Origin: Pseudomonas sp. BGI-2
Lineage (GTDB): Bacteria; Pseudomonadota; Gammaproteobacteria; Pseudomonadales; Pseudomonadaceae
Direction: 5' to 3'
Assembly (NCBI RefSeq): GCF_004310295.1
Contig: NZ_SISB01000023.1
Coordinates: 1-64,000, forward strand
Length of the DNA: 64,000 bases
Shown: positions 49,557-58,567 of the stretch, piece after piece
Layout of the letters: the number at the start of each line of letters is the position of its first letter
Position numbering within the stretch: the stretch's first letter is position 1
Made by a program: the position numbers and the translations under genes
Notes under the pieces: model-generated
Database searches by the model: none
What the model was told of the DNA's origin: nothing
The model's input: the letters and a program-made list of their open reading frames with translations, nothing else

Positions 49557-51366
49557 CGTGCCCGATGACACGCCAGCTCCCAAGCGTGTCGATCGGCTGA
49601 GTTGGGCTGAAATCCGTCGCTTGGCCCTTCACCATAAAAAATCTCTGTGGATCGCCAATGGCGTGGCGGTGTTGGCCACCCTGTGCAGCGTGCCGATTCC
49701 TTTGCTGCTGCCATTGCTGGTAGACGAAGTGCTGCTGGGTCACGGCGATTCCGCACTGAAAATCATGAACCATGCGTTGCCTGAACACTGGCAAAAAGCA
49801 GCGGGTTACATCGGCCTGATGCTGCTGGTGACCTTGTTGTTGCGTTGTGGTGCCTTGCTGTTCAACGTGGTGCAGGCGAAATTGTTCGCGGCGCTGGCCA
49901 AAGACATCGTGTATCGCATCCGTATACGGCTGATCGAACGGCTCAAGCGCATTTCCCTGGGCGAATACGAAAGCCTGGGCAGCGGCACGGTGACTACGCA
50001 CCTGGTCACGGACCTGGACACGCTGGACAAATTTGTCGGCGAGACACTCAGTCGATTCCTCGTGGCGATGCTGACACTGGTCGGCACCGCGAGCATTCTG
50101 ATCTGGATGCACTGGAAGCTGGCGCTGCTGATCATGCTGTTCAATCCGCTGGTGATCTACGCCACGGTGCAACTGGGTAAGCGGGTCAAACACCTGAAGA
50201 AGCTCGAGAACGACAGCACCTCGCGTTTTACCCAGGCCCTGACCGAAACCCTCGACTCGATTCAGGAAGTGCGTGCCGGCAACCGTCAGGGGTTTTTCCT
50301 CGGGCGTCTGGGGCATCGAGCCCGGGAAGTGCGCGATTACGCCGTTAACTCTCAGTGGAAGACCGATGCGTCGAACCGCGCCAGTGGCTTGCTGTTCCAG
50401 TTCGGCATCGATATTTTCCGCGCTGCGGCGATGCTCACCGTATTGTTCTCCGACTTGTCCATCGGCCAGATGCTGGCGGTGTTCAGCTACCTGTGGTTCA
50501 TGATCGGTCCAGTGGAGCAGTTGCTCAATTTGCAGTACGCCTATTACGCCGCTGGCGGTGCGCTGTCGCGGATCAACGAGCTGCTGGCCCGCGCCGATGA
50601 GCCGCAATACCCCGGCGGTGTCGATCCGTTCCAGGGACGGGACACCGTGGGCATTGAAGTCCAGGGCTTGAGTTTCGGATACGGCGACGAGTTGGTGTTG
50701 AACCAGATGGACCTGTCCATCGCCCCCGGTGAAAAAGTGGCGATCGTTGGTGCCAGCGGCGGTGGCAAAAGCACGCTGGTGCAGTTGCTGTTGGGGTTGT
50801 ACACGCCCCTTGCCGGAACCATCCGCTTCGGTGGCTCGACCCAGCAAGAGATCGGCCTGGAGACCGTGCGCGAAAACGTCGCCGTGGTCCTGCAACACCC
50901 CGCGCTGTTCAACGACACTGTGCGCGCCAACCTGACGATGGGACGTGTACGCAGCGACGAGGCTTGTTGGCAAGCGCTGGAAATCGCCCAGCTGAACCAA
51001 ACTGTTCGAGCATTGCCTGATGGTTTGGACAGCATCGTCGGACGTTCGGGTGTGCGTTTGTCCGGTGGCCAGCGGCAACGGCTGGCGATTGCGCGGATGG
51101 TGCTGGCCGAACCCAAGGTGGTGATTCTCGACGAGGCGACCTCGGCGCTGGACGCTGCCACCGAATACAACCTGCACCAGGCGCTGGCGAAGTTCCTGAG
51201 CCACCGCACTACGCTGATCATTGCGCATCGGTTGTCGGCGGTGAAGCAGGCCGATCGGGTGCTGGTGTTCGACGGCGGGCAAATTGCCGAGGATGGCGAC
51301 CATCAGCAACTGATAGCCGAAGGTGGTTTGTACGCCAAACTTTATGGGCATTTGCAGCAGCATTAA
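49549..51366 (+). CDS. ABC exporter with fused membrane and ATPase domains
   Basis: Protein of about 605 residues. Six membrane helices (about 35-310) are fused to an ATP-binding domain (about 370-600): Walker A VGASGGGKST (about 412-421), Q-loop VVLQHP, signature RLSGGQRQRLAIAR, Walker B VVILDEATSALD, switch His in IIAHRLS. It resembles MsbA/McjD-type exporters; the substrate is unknown. The start is uncertain: GTG 49549 overlaps the dsbA-like gene by 8 nt, and GTG 49558 is nearly as good. Confidence 0.88.
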   Translation: MHDVPDDTPAPKRVDRLSWAEIRRLALHHKKSLWIANGVAVLATLCSVPIPLLLPLLVDEVLLGHGDSALKIMNHALPEHWQKAAGYIGLMLLVTLLLRCGALLFNVVQAKLFAALAKDIVYRIRIRLIERLKRISLGEYESLGSGTVTTHLVTDLDTLDKFVGETLSRFLVAMLTLVGTASILIWMHWKLALLIMLFNPLVIYATVQLGKRVKHLKKLENDSTSRFTQALTETLDSIQEVRAGNRQGFFLGRLGHRAREVRDYAVNSQWKTDASNRASGLLFQFGIDIFRAAAMLTVLFSDLSIGQMLAVFSYLWFMIGPVEQLLNLQYAYYAAGGALSRINELLARADEPQYPGGVDPFQGRDTVGIEVQGLSFGYGDELVLNQMDLSIAPGEKVAIVGASGGGKSTLVQLLLGLYTPLAGTIRFGGSTQQEIGLETVRENVAVVLQHPALFNDTVRANLTMGRVRSDEACWQALEIAQLNQTVRALPDGLDSIVGRSGVRLSGGQRQRLAIARMVLAEPKVVILDEATSALDAATEYNLHQALAKFLSHRTTLIIAHRLSAVKQADRVLVFDGGQIAEDGDHQQLIAEGGLYAKLYGHLQQH

Positions 51367-51501
51367 TGACAGTTCATGCCAGGTTGACGCCAGATTGCGC
51401 ACAAATGTGGGCGCTGGCTTGCCGGGATCGAATACGCACCCTAGTCTAGCTGTAGCGATCACGTTGGATGATGATCTGGCAGTGCTAATGCAAGGGACCT
51501 C

Positions 51502-53961
51502 ATGAAGCAAAAGCGGACTCTCGGAACCCCAAGGTTATTGGGCATCGTCTGGCCATTTATTGCCGTAGTGCTATTTCAAGCGCTGTTGGGCGGGGTCAGT
51601 CTTTATGTACTTTCGGCGGTTCGCGGCTATGTTGCCGGGGAAAGCCTGTGGTCCAAGGGCCAGAAGGACGCCATCTATTACCTCAATCTCTACGCGGACA
51701 GTCGCGATAAGGCTATTTTCCACAAGTACCAGAACGCCATTGCCGTACCACAGGGTGGCCATGAGTTGCGCGTGGCGCTGGATCACCAGCCACCGAATAT
51801 CGAAGCCGCGCGCGTGGCAATTCTCAAGGGTGGCAATCACCCCGACGACGTCTCCAGCCTGATCTGGCTGTACCTCAATTTCCGGCATTTCAGCTACCTG
51901 GAAAAAGCCATCGACCGCTGGACGGTGGGTGACGCGTACCTGGTGCAGCTCGATAACGTCGCCCTGGAAATGCATCAGCGTATTACCGAAAGTAAGGCTT
52001 CGGACGCCGACATCAAGCGTTGGAAGGACCAGATATTTGAGATCAACGATGGTGTGACGCCTGCCGCCAAAGCCTTCAGCGATGCCTTGGGCGAGGGCTC
52101 GCGCTTGATTCTTCGCCTGCTGCTGGTGACGAACCTGGCCACGGCCCTGGGCTTGATTGCATTGGCCCTTATGCGCACCCACAAACTGCTCAAGCAGCGC
52201 CATGCCTTTGCCGAGGCCTTGCAGTTGGAGAAAGAGCGAGCGCAGATCACCCTGCAATCCATCGGCGATGGGGTGATCACCACGGATGTCGACGGTGCAA
52301 TCGCCTACATGAACCCGGCTGCCGAAGCGTTGACTCACTGGAAAGGCGAGCAAGCCATCGGTTTACCGCTGGCAGCCTTGTTCAATCTGCTGGATGAAAA
52401 CGCTCAGGCTGATGGTTTTACCCTTATCGAGCATATTTTGAGCGGTCAGCTCAGCGGCGGCAGCGAACATTCCAAACTGATCCAGCGCCTGGATGGCAGC
52501 ACCGTTTCGGTCACCCTGGTCGGGGCGCCGATCCGCAATGCCGGCAAGGTCAGTGGCGCCGTGCTGGTGTTGCATGACATGACTCAGGAGCGGCAGTACA
52601 TCGCCAATCTGTCCTGGCAGGCGACCCATGACGCCTTGACCGGGCTGGCCAATCGTCGCGAGTTCGAATATCGCCTGGAGCAGGCGCTGCACAACCTGAC
52701 GCGTTACCCCGGGCGCCACGCCTTGATGTTCCTTGATCTGGACCAGTTCAAACTGGTCAACGATACCTGCGGCCATGCGGCGGGTGACGAGCTGCTGCGG
52801 CATATCTGTGCGCTGCTGCAATCAGGCCTGCGCGAAGGTGACACCCTGGCCCGGCTGGGCGGCGACGAGTTCGGCATTTTGCTGGAAAACTGTCCGTCGG
52901 AAGCGGCCGAGAAAATTGCAGAGAGCCTGCGTCATACGGTGCAGAACCTGCACTTTGTCTGGAAAGGCCGGCCATTCGTCACGACCGTGAGTATCGGGAT
53001 GGTTCATGTTGCACAGAACCCGACCACCCTCGAAGCTTCGCTGCGTGCCGCTGATATGGCGTGTTACATGGCCAAGGAAAAGGGGCGTAACCGTGTTCAG
53101 GTGTATAACGCCGATGATTCGGAGCTGTCCCTGCGTTTCGGTGAAATGGCGTGGGTACAACGTCTGCACATGGCACTGGAAGAGGACCGCTTTTGCCTGT
53201 ACTCCCAGGAAATCGCGCCCCTTGGACATACCGAGCACGGCGGCGGGCATATAGAAATCCTGTTGCGTCTACATGATGAAGCCGGTCGCATGATATTGCC
53301 TGACAGTTTTATTCCCGCCGCCGAACGTTATGGCCTGATGACTGCACTTGATCGTTGGGTAGTGCAGAACGTCTTCAAGATCATTGCCCAATGTATAGCC
53401 GAAGAGCGCAAAGGTCCTTTGGCCATGTGTGCGATTAATCTGTCAGGCACTACTATCGGAGATGACGCGTTTCTGGACTTCCTGAGGGAACAGTTTGTTG
53501 CATGGTCTATTCCACCTGAAATGATTTGTTTTGAAATTACAGAAACCAGTGCTATTTCAAATTTGGGAAGTGCAATTAGATTTATCAATGAACTCAAAGG
53601 TTTAGGCTGCCATTTTTCATTGGATGACTTCTGCGCCGGGATGTCTTCATTCGCCTACTTGAAACATTTACCTGTAGACTTCTTGAAGATCGATGGAAGT
53701 TTCGTAAAGGATATGCTGGACGACCCGATTAACCGCGCCATGGTCGAAGTGATCAACCACATCGGCCATGTCATGGGTAAGCGTACGATTGCCGAGTTTG
53801 TAGAAACACCCCAAATCGAGCAGGCATTGCTGGAGATCGGGGTGGATTTCGCTCAAGGGTATGTCATTGAACGCCCGCATCTGTTTACCTGTGATAGTTT
53901 GCAAAGTCGTCCTGCCAGGCCTCAACCTTTGTTGTTCAAGGCGCCTGGCACGTTCCGTTGA
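51502..53961 (+). CDS. rbdA: Membrane c-di-GMP diguanylate cyclase/phosphodiesterase RbdA
   Basis: Protein of 819 residues. Two membrane helices (about 12-34 and 208-228) flank a periplasmic helical domain, followed by PAS (about 250-370), GGDEF (RLGGDEF, residues 453-457) and EAL domains. An RxxD inhibitory site (REGD) precedes GGDEF by five residues. The EAL motif reads EIL (585-587) and loop 6 is DDFCAGMSS (708-716); other catalytic residues (INLSG, EITET, LKID, AEFVE, QGYVIERP) are present. In P. aeruginosa, RbdA lowers c-di-GMP and promotes biofilm dispersal. Gene order with fumC and bolA supports the name. ATG 51502 follows AAGGGACC. The EAL part has a local A+T-rich patch. Confidence 0.9.
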   Translation: MKQKRTLGTPRLLGIVWPFIAVVLFQALLGGVSLYVLSAVRGYVAGESLWSKGQKDAIYYLNLYADSRDKAIFHKYQNAIAVPQGGHELRVALDHQPPNIEAARVAILKGGNHPDDVSSLIWLYLNFRHFSYLEKAIDRWTVGDAYLVQLDNVALEMHQRITESKASDADIKRWKDQIFEINDGVTPAAKAFSDALGEGSRLILRLLLVTNLATALGLIALALMRTHKLLKQRHAFAEALQLEKERAQITLQSIGDGVITTDVDGAIAYMNPAAEALTHWKGEQAIGLPLAALFNLLDENAQADGFTLIEHILSGQLSGGSEHSKLIQRLDGSTVSVTLVGAPIRNAGKVSGAVLVLHDMTQERQYIANLSWQATHDALTGLANRREFEYRLEQALHNLTRYPGRHALMFLDLDQFKLVNDTCGHAAGDELLRHICALLQSGLREGDTLARLGGDEFGILLENCPSEAAEKIAESLRHTVQNLHFVWKGRPFVTTVSIGMVHVAQNPTTLEASLRAADMACYMAKEKGRNRVQVYNADDSELSLRFGEMAWVQRLHMALEEDRFCLYSQEIAPLGHTEHGGGHIEILLRLHDEAGRMILPDSFIPAAERYGLMTALDRWVVQNVFKIIAQCIAEERKGPLAMCAINLSGTTIGDDAFLDFLREQFVAWSIPPEMICFEITETSAISNLGSAIRFINELKGLGCHFSLDDFCAGMSSFAYLKHLPVDFLKIDGSFVKDMLDDPINRAMVEVINHIGHVMGKRTIAEFVETPQIEQALLEIGVDFAQGYVIERPHLFTCDSLQSRPARPQPLLFKAPGTFR

Positions 53962-54006
53962 AATCTCTTGCTGATCCTAACAATCACAATCAAAAGGAGC
54001 CCGACA

Positions 54007-54801
54007 GTGATCGACACATTCAACCGAACCGGACCACTCATGGAAGCTGCAAGTTATCCCGTATGGGCGCAACAGCTCATCAAGGATTGCAGCGAGAGTA
54101 AGCGCCGGGTTGTCGAACACGAACTGTATCAGCGCATGCGAGACAATAAACTCAGCGCAAAAACCATGCGTCAGTACCTTGTTGGTGGCTGGCCCGTAGT
54201 TGAACAGTTCGCGTTGTACATGGCACAAAACCTGACCAAGACTCGTTTTGCCCGCCATCCAGGTGAAGACATGGCGCGTCGCTGGTTGATGCGTAACATT
54301 CGTGTCGAACTTAACCATGCCGATTACTGGGTGCACTGGAGTCGGGCTCATGGTGTCAGCCTGGAAGATCTTCAAGCACAACAAGTTGCCCCTGAGTTAC
54401 ACGCGTTAAGCCATTGGTGCTGGCACACCAGTTCGGCGGATTCGCTGATTGTCGCCATCGCCGCGACCAACTACGCCATCGAAGGCGCGACCGGGGAGTG
54501 GTCGGCACTGGTCTGTTCCAATGGTGTCTACGCGGCAGCGTTCCCGGAGGAGGATCGCAAGCGGGCGATGAAGTGGTTGAAGATGCACGCCCAGTACGAC
54601 GATGCCCATCCATGGGAAGCGCTGGAAATCATCTGCACGCTGGCCGGCATGAACCCGAGCAAATCCCTGCAAGTGGAGTTGCGCGAGGCTGTCTGCAAGA
54701 GCTACGACTACATGTACCTGTTTCTGGAGCGCTGCATGCAACTGGAACTCTCGGAAAAGGCACCGGTCGCGCGTGAGCGCATGGCATTGGCCGAAAGCTG
54801 A
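54007..54801 (+). CDS. TenA/PqqC-like heme-oxygenase-fold protein
   Basis: Protein of 264 residues from GTG 54007, 7 nt after AAGGAG (53994-53999). An all-helical fold is likely: LPVWAQQ-like start, YLVGGWPVVEQFALYMA (about 58-74), RRWLMRNIRVELNHADYWVHW (His/Glu metal candidates; split after RNIRVEL), NYAIEGATGEWS, and DDAHPWEALEII. Members include TenA thiaminases, PqqC and iron-dependent oxidases. Often called TenA family regulator, but no DNA-binding part is seen. It is next to rbdA on the same strand and may be cotranscribed. Confidence 0.85.
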   Translation: MIDTFNRTGPLMEAASYPVWAQQLIKDCSESKRRVVEHELYQRMRDNKLSAKTMRQYLVGGWPVVEQFALYMAQNLTKTRFARHPGEDMARRWLMRNIRVELNHADYWVHWSRAHGVSLEDLQAQQVAPELHALSHWCWHTSSADSLIVAIAATNYAIEGATGEWSALVCSNGVYAAAFPEEDRKRAMKWLKMHAQYDDAHPWEALEIICTLAGMNPSKSLQVELREAVCKSYDYMYLFLERCMQLELSEKAPVARERMALAES

Positions 54802-54824
54802 TCCATAGGCAACACACACCAAAA

Positions 54825-54852
54825 AATGTGGGAGCGGGCTTGCTCCCACATT
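54825..54852. repeat. Short REP-derived hairpin
   Basis: AATGTGGGAGC-GGGCTT-GCTCCCACATT is a perfect 11-bp stem with a 6-nt loop. It uses the sequence of the GGGCTTGCTCGCGAA family but lacks the second element, as if collapsed. It lies between the convergent TenA-like and diguanylate cyclase genes and may terminate transcription. Confidence 0.85.
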
Positions 54853-54875
54853 GTTTATGTAGCGCGGTTGAAGTT

Positions 54876-55802
54876 TTAACCCGCCATGGACAACCGGTTA
54901 CGCCCTTCGCGTTTGGCGACATACAGCGCGCTGTCGGCCCGTCGCAACAAGCTCTCGGCAGACTCGCCGGGCAGCAGGGTTGAGCAACCCAGGCTTACTG
55001 TCAGCTCGACCATATTGCCATCGGCCTTATAGTTCTGCGCCTGCGCGGCAAACCGCAGTCGTTCGCCGACCATGGCGGCGGCTTCCCGACTGGTGTTGGA
55101 CAGTAGGATAAGAAACTCTTCGCCCCCAAACCGGAACACCATGTCCACATTACGCAGTTGGTTCTTGATCGAGGCGGCAACAGCCTTGAGTACGTCATCA
55201 CCCGCACTGTGGCCGAAATTATCGTTCACGTTTTTGAAGTGATCGATGTCCAGCATCAACAGTGACAACGGCATCAAGTGGCGACGCGACATCTCTATTT
55301 CACGTTGCAAGGTCTGATCCATGGCGACGCGGTTGCCGGTGTCGGTCAATGGATCGCGCAGTGCACTTTGAGTCGCGGCCCGATAGAGCAGGGCGTTACG
55401 CATCGGGAACAGGAGGGTGGACAGCAACGACTCCAGATTGCCCTGTTCGTATTCGCTGAATCGCTGATTACGGCGGAACACCAGTTCACCCAGGTTCTCG
55501 CCTTCATGGCTGAGGCTGTAGGTGACTGAATGATGGCCGCGCTGACCGAACTCCAGGCGCAAGCCACTGGCCGGGTGCTGAAAATTCAGCGCGTCCAGCG
55601 GTACAAGGCGCTGAATCTCACGGAAGAAAAGTCCGAGAATACGTTGTGGCTCAAGACTGGTTTGCAGCTGCTGGCCGAGTTGCTGGCGCAATTGTGCAAG
55701 GCTGAATGGCCGCTCCAGAATGGGAGGTTGCTGACCAAAGCCCAGGCGTTGCAATTTGGCGCTGTCGAAGTCAATTGCGTTGGTCTGGGATGGTGATTTC
55801 AT
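54876..55802 (-). CDS. Diguanylate cyclase with GAF-like N-terminal domain
   Basis: Protein of 308 residues, soluble. An N-terminal sensory region (about 35-140) resembles GAF. The GGDEF-type domain (about 150-305) has the active motif RFGGEEF (about 225) and an RxxD inhibitory site (RNVD) five residues before it; DIDHFKNVNDNFGHSAGDDVL is an intact substrate helix (split after NVNDNFG). It makes c-di-GMP and sits close to rbdA, which degrades it. Size and neighbours match a Pseudomonas cyclase of the gyrA region. Confidence 0.92.
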   Translation of the reverse strand: MKSPSQTNAIDFDSAKLQRLGFGQQPPILERPFSLAQLRQQLGQQLQTSLEPQRILGLFFREIQRLVPLDALNFQHPASGLRLEFGQRGHHSVTYSLSHEGENLGELVFRRNQRFSEYEQGNLESLLSTLLFPMRNALLYRAATQSALRDPLTDTGNRVAMDQTLQREIEMSRRHLMPLSLLMLDIDHFKNVNDNFGHSAGDDVLKAVAASIKNQLRNVDMVFRFGGEEFLILLSNTSREAAAMVGERLRFAAQAQNYKADGNMVELTVSLGCSTLLPGESAESLLRRADSALYVAKREGRNRLSMAG

Positions 55803-56175
55803 ATGGCGTGAGCCCCTAAGCAGTAAGGCTGTCTTACAGGCTGGGTGAGAGCGGCTTTGGGCTGCGCGTCATACTGGTCCATCAGTCCCGTAGGACATTT
55901 GGCGCAAGTTTAGTCCGCTTTATCGAAGATTAGTAACCTATCGACTGAGGCGTCTGCCCGATTGCTTTCACACGGCGTGTCTGAGCAAATTTAGAGCGAA
56001 AGTCATGCCAATGAGTTCCTTCTAACAAAAAGCGTTCCAAATCAATATTTTAAGAGGGTTTGATGATTTTTTGCCCGGAAGGGCGACGGCTATTTGACTG
56101 AAACGGACGTAGTTAGAAGGTACTTTGAGTGCCGCGCCGGGAAATCGACGCGACACAAAAAGCGACGTGCGGTTG
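55803..56175. other. Unassigned 373-bp intergenic stretch
   Basis: No open frame with a ribosome site is visible on either strand. It is A+T-richer than its surroundings around 56020-56075, contains the short hairpin GCCC-GGAA-GGGC near 56082, and probably holds the promoter of the diguanylate cyclase gene. I see no terminator of standard form after the SDR gene. Confidence 0.6.
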
Positions 56176-56916
56176 TTACTGGGCGTTAAAAGCCTGGCCG
56201 TTGATGCCCGTGCTGTCCGGGCCCATCAGGTAGAGGTAGACCGGCATGATCTCCTCGGGCGTCGGGTTGTTCAGTGGATTTTCGCCGGGATAGGCCTGGG
56301 CGCGCATGCTGGTGCGGGTGGCGCCCGGGTTGATGCTGTTGGAACGCACCGGTGCCACGGTGTCGACTTCGTCAGCCAAGGTTTGCATCAGGCCTTCGGT
56401 GGCGAACTTGGACACGCCATAAGCGCCCCAATACGCACGACCCTTGCGACCGACGCTGCTAGAGGTGAACACCACCGAAGCGTCCTGGGACAGTTTGAGC
56501 AGGGGCAGCAAGGTGCTGGTGAGCATGAACATGGCGTTGACGTTGACGTGCATGACGCGCATGAAGTTCTCGCCAGACAGCTGCTCGATCGGCGTGCGCG
56601 GACCAATGATCGACGCGTTATGCAGCAAACCGTCGAGGTGGCCGAACTCTGTTTCGATCATCGCGGCCAGCTCGTCGTACTGATGAGGAAGCGCGGTTTC
56701 GAGGTTGAACGGGATCACCGCGGGTTGTGGATGCCCGGCCGCTTCGATCTCGTCATAGACCTGAGTCAGGTTGGCCTCGGTCTTGCCCAGCAGCAGTACA
56801 GTTGCACCATGGGCTGCGTAGGTTTTCGCAGCCGCAGCGCCAATGCCGCGACCTGCGCCGGTGACCAGGATGACCCGGTCCTTGAGCAATTCAGGGCGGG
56901 CGGAATAATCAAACAT
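56176..56916 (-). CDS. YciK-like short-chain dehydrogenase
   Basis: Protein of 246 residues from ATG 56916, preceded by GAGG. The NAD(P) motif VTGAGRGIGAAAA is at about 19-31, LHNASIIG at about 97, and the catalytic YGVSK at about 164-168 with FTSSSVG before. The closest known type is E. coli YciK; the substrate is unknown. It ends the ubiG-mupP cluster, separated by a repeat. Confidence 0.9.
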   Translation of the reverse strand: MFDYSARPELLKDRVILVTGAGRGIGAAAAKTYAAHGATVLLLGKTEANLTQVYDEIEAAGHPQPAVIPFNLETALPHQYDELAAMIETEFGHLDGLLHNASIIGPRTPIEQLSGENFMRVMHVNVNAMFMLTSTLLPLLKLSQDASVVFTSSSVGRKGRAYWGAYGVSKFATEGLMQTLADEVDTVAPVRSNSINPGATRTSMRAQAYPGENPLNNPTPEEIMPVYLYLMGPDSTGINGQAFNAQ

Positions 56917-56977
56917 AAAAACCTCACAACAATTCAACACAAAGGCGGACACCGAACCTGTGGCGAGGGAGCTTGCC

Positions 56978-57106
56978 GTGGCGAGGGGATTTATCCCCGT
57001 TCGGCTGCGAAGCAGTCGTAAATTATTGCACGCGGCGTATCTTACCCACCGTAAATACCGGTTTGGGGTCGCTTCGCGACCCAGCGGGGATAAATCCCCT
57101 CGCCAC
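56978..57106. repeat. Long inverted repeat (GTGGCGAGGGGAT family)
   Basis: Arms starting GTGGCGAGGGGATTTATCCC at 56978 and ending in the complement at 57106. The interior CGGCTGCGAAGCAGTCGT is shared with 47696-47834 and in part 5805-5988. It interrupts the mupP-to-yciK interval on the minus strand. Confidence 0.93.
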
Positions 57107-57131
57107 AAAAGCATCCAGCAACCAGTCAGGG

Positions 57132-57803
57132 TCAGCAGCTACAGAGGGCGCTATCCAAAACCTTGCGCAACTCCAGCGGATGATCGACCACCACATCCGC
57201 CCCCCAATGCCGCGGGTTGTCGTCTGGGTGAATGTACCCATAGGTCACGGCAGCCGTTTTGGTGCCGGCATCGCGGCCCGACTCGATATCGCGCAAGTCA
57301 TCGCCCACAAACAGCACGCTGGCCGGGTCCAGGTTGAGCATCTTGCACGCCAGGATCAACGGCTCAGGGTCCGGCTTGCTGTTCTTCACATGGTCCGGAC
57401 AGATCAGCAGCGCCGAGCGTTCAGCCAGCCCCAGTCGTTGCATGATCGGCTCGGCGAAGCGCACAGGCTTGTTGGTCACTACACCCCAGATCAGGTTGGC
57501 TTTCTCGATATCGGCCAACAGTTCGCCCATGCCGTCGAACAGCTTGCTGTGAACCGCGCAATCTTTGAGGTAGCGCTCGAGAAACTCCAGGCGCAGCTCT
57601 TCAAAGCCTGGGGATTGCGGGTCCATGGAGAAGGTCACGGCGACCATCGCCTTGGCGCCGCCGGAAATCTCGTCGCGGATGTGTTTGTCGTTCACCGGCG
57701 GCAAGCCGCGATCGGCCAGCATCGCCTGGCAGATGGCAATGAAGTCCGGCGCGGTGTCGAGCAGCGTGCCGTCCATGTCGAAAAGGACTGCTCTGATTCG
57801 CAT
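57132..57803 (-). CDS. mupP: MurNAc 6-phosphate phosphatase (HAD family)
   Basis: Protein of 223 residues, HAD superfamily. The nucleophile motif is LFDMDGTLLDTAPDF (about 7-21, Asp9 and Asp11); VTNKPVRFA carries motif II, KPDPEPLILA motif III, and FVGDDLRDIESGRDAGT motif IV. In Pseudomonas the gene between ubiG and yciK encodes MupP, which removes phosphate from MurNAc-6-P in peptidoglycan recycling and affects fosfomycin and beta-lactam tolerance. Older annotations call it phosphoglycolate phosphatase. It begins 4 nt after ubiG. Confidence 0.92.
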   Translation of the reverse strand: MRIRAVLFDMDGTLLDTAPDFIAICQAMLADRGLPPVNDKHIRDEISGGAKAMVAVTFSMDPQSPGFEELRLEFLERYLKDCAVHSKLFDGMGELLADIEKANLIWGVVTNKPVRFAEPIMQRLGLAERSALLICPDHVKNSKPDPEPLILACKMLNLDPASVLFVGDDLRDIESGRDAGTKTAAVTYGYIHPDDNPRHWGADVVVDHPLELRKVLDSALCSC

Positions 57804-57807
57804 CGGC

Positions 57808-58506
57808 TTATTCCTCGCGCAGGGTCTGGATCATGTAGTTGACGTCCACATCGGCCGCCAGTTTGTAGTGCTTGGTCAGCGGGTTATAGGTCAGCCCGAT
57901 GATGTCCTTGACGGTCAGGCCGGCCATGCGACTCCAGGCACCCAACTCGGAAGGGCGGATGAATTTCTTGAAGTCGTGAGTGCCGCGTGGCAGCAGCTTC
58001 ATGATGTATTCAGCGCCGACAATGGCGAACAGATACGCCTTCGGATTGCGGTTGATGGTGGAGAAGAACACCTGGCCGCCCGGTTTGACCATTTTGAAGC
58101 AGGCGCGGATCACCGACGACGGATCCGGCACGTGCTCGAGCATTTCCAGGCAGGTGACCACGTCGAACTGCTCGGGCATTTCCTCTGCCAGCGCTTCGGC
58201 GGTGATCTGCCGGTATTCGACGCTCACGCCGGATTCCAGCTGATGCAATTGCGCGACCGCCAGCGGCGCTTCGCCCATGTCGATGCCCATGACGGTAGCA
58301 CCGCGCTGAGCCATGGCTTCGCTGAGGATGCCGCCGCCGCAGCCCACATCGAGGACTTTCTTGCCGGCCAGACTGACCCGTTCGTCAATCCAGTTGACCC
58401 GCAGCGGGTTGATGTCGTGCAGCGGTTTGAACTCGCTTTCGCGGTCCCACCAGCGATGGGCCAGGGCTTCGAATTTGGCGATTTCGGCGTAGTCGACGTT
58501 GCTCAT
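57808..58506 (-). CDS. ubiG: Ubiquinone O-methyltransferase
   Basis: Protein of 232 residues that performs both O-methylations in ubiquinone biosynthesis. The SAM motif VLDVGCGGGILSEAMA is at about 51-66, GIDMGEAPL follows, then VTCLEMLEHVPDP and STINRNPKAYL (about 145-155). The start NVDYAEIAKFEALAHRWWD is the UbiG hallmark. Cotranscribed with mupP. ATG at 58506. Confidence 0.96.
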   Translation of the reverse strand: MSNVDYAEIAKFEALAHRWWDRESEFKPLHDINPLRVNWIDERVSLAGKKVLDVGCGGGILSEAMAQRGATVMGIDMGEAPLAVAQLHQLESGVSVEYRQITAEALAEEMPEQFDVVTCLEMLEHVPDPSSVIRACFKMVKPGGQVFFSTINRNPKAYLFAIVGAEYIMKLLPRGTHDFKKFIRPSELGAWSRMAGLTVKDIIGLTYNPLTKHYKLAADVDVNYMIQTLREE

Positions 58507-58567
58507 GGTTTAAGTCCTCTAAAACTTGAAAAATCCTGTTGCCCCGGTGTTCAGTCCGGGGGGCTTA

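Noticed and set aside
49441..51510. Minus-strand frame of 689 codons
   Set aside because: Antisense shadow of the ABC exporter.
56080..56100. GCCC-GGAA-GGGC hairpin as a terminator
   Set aside because: The stem is only 4 bp and the T-run lies on the wrong side for either neighbouring gene.
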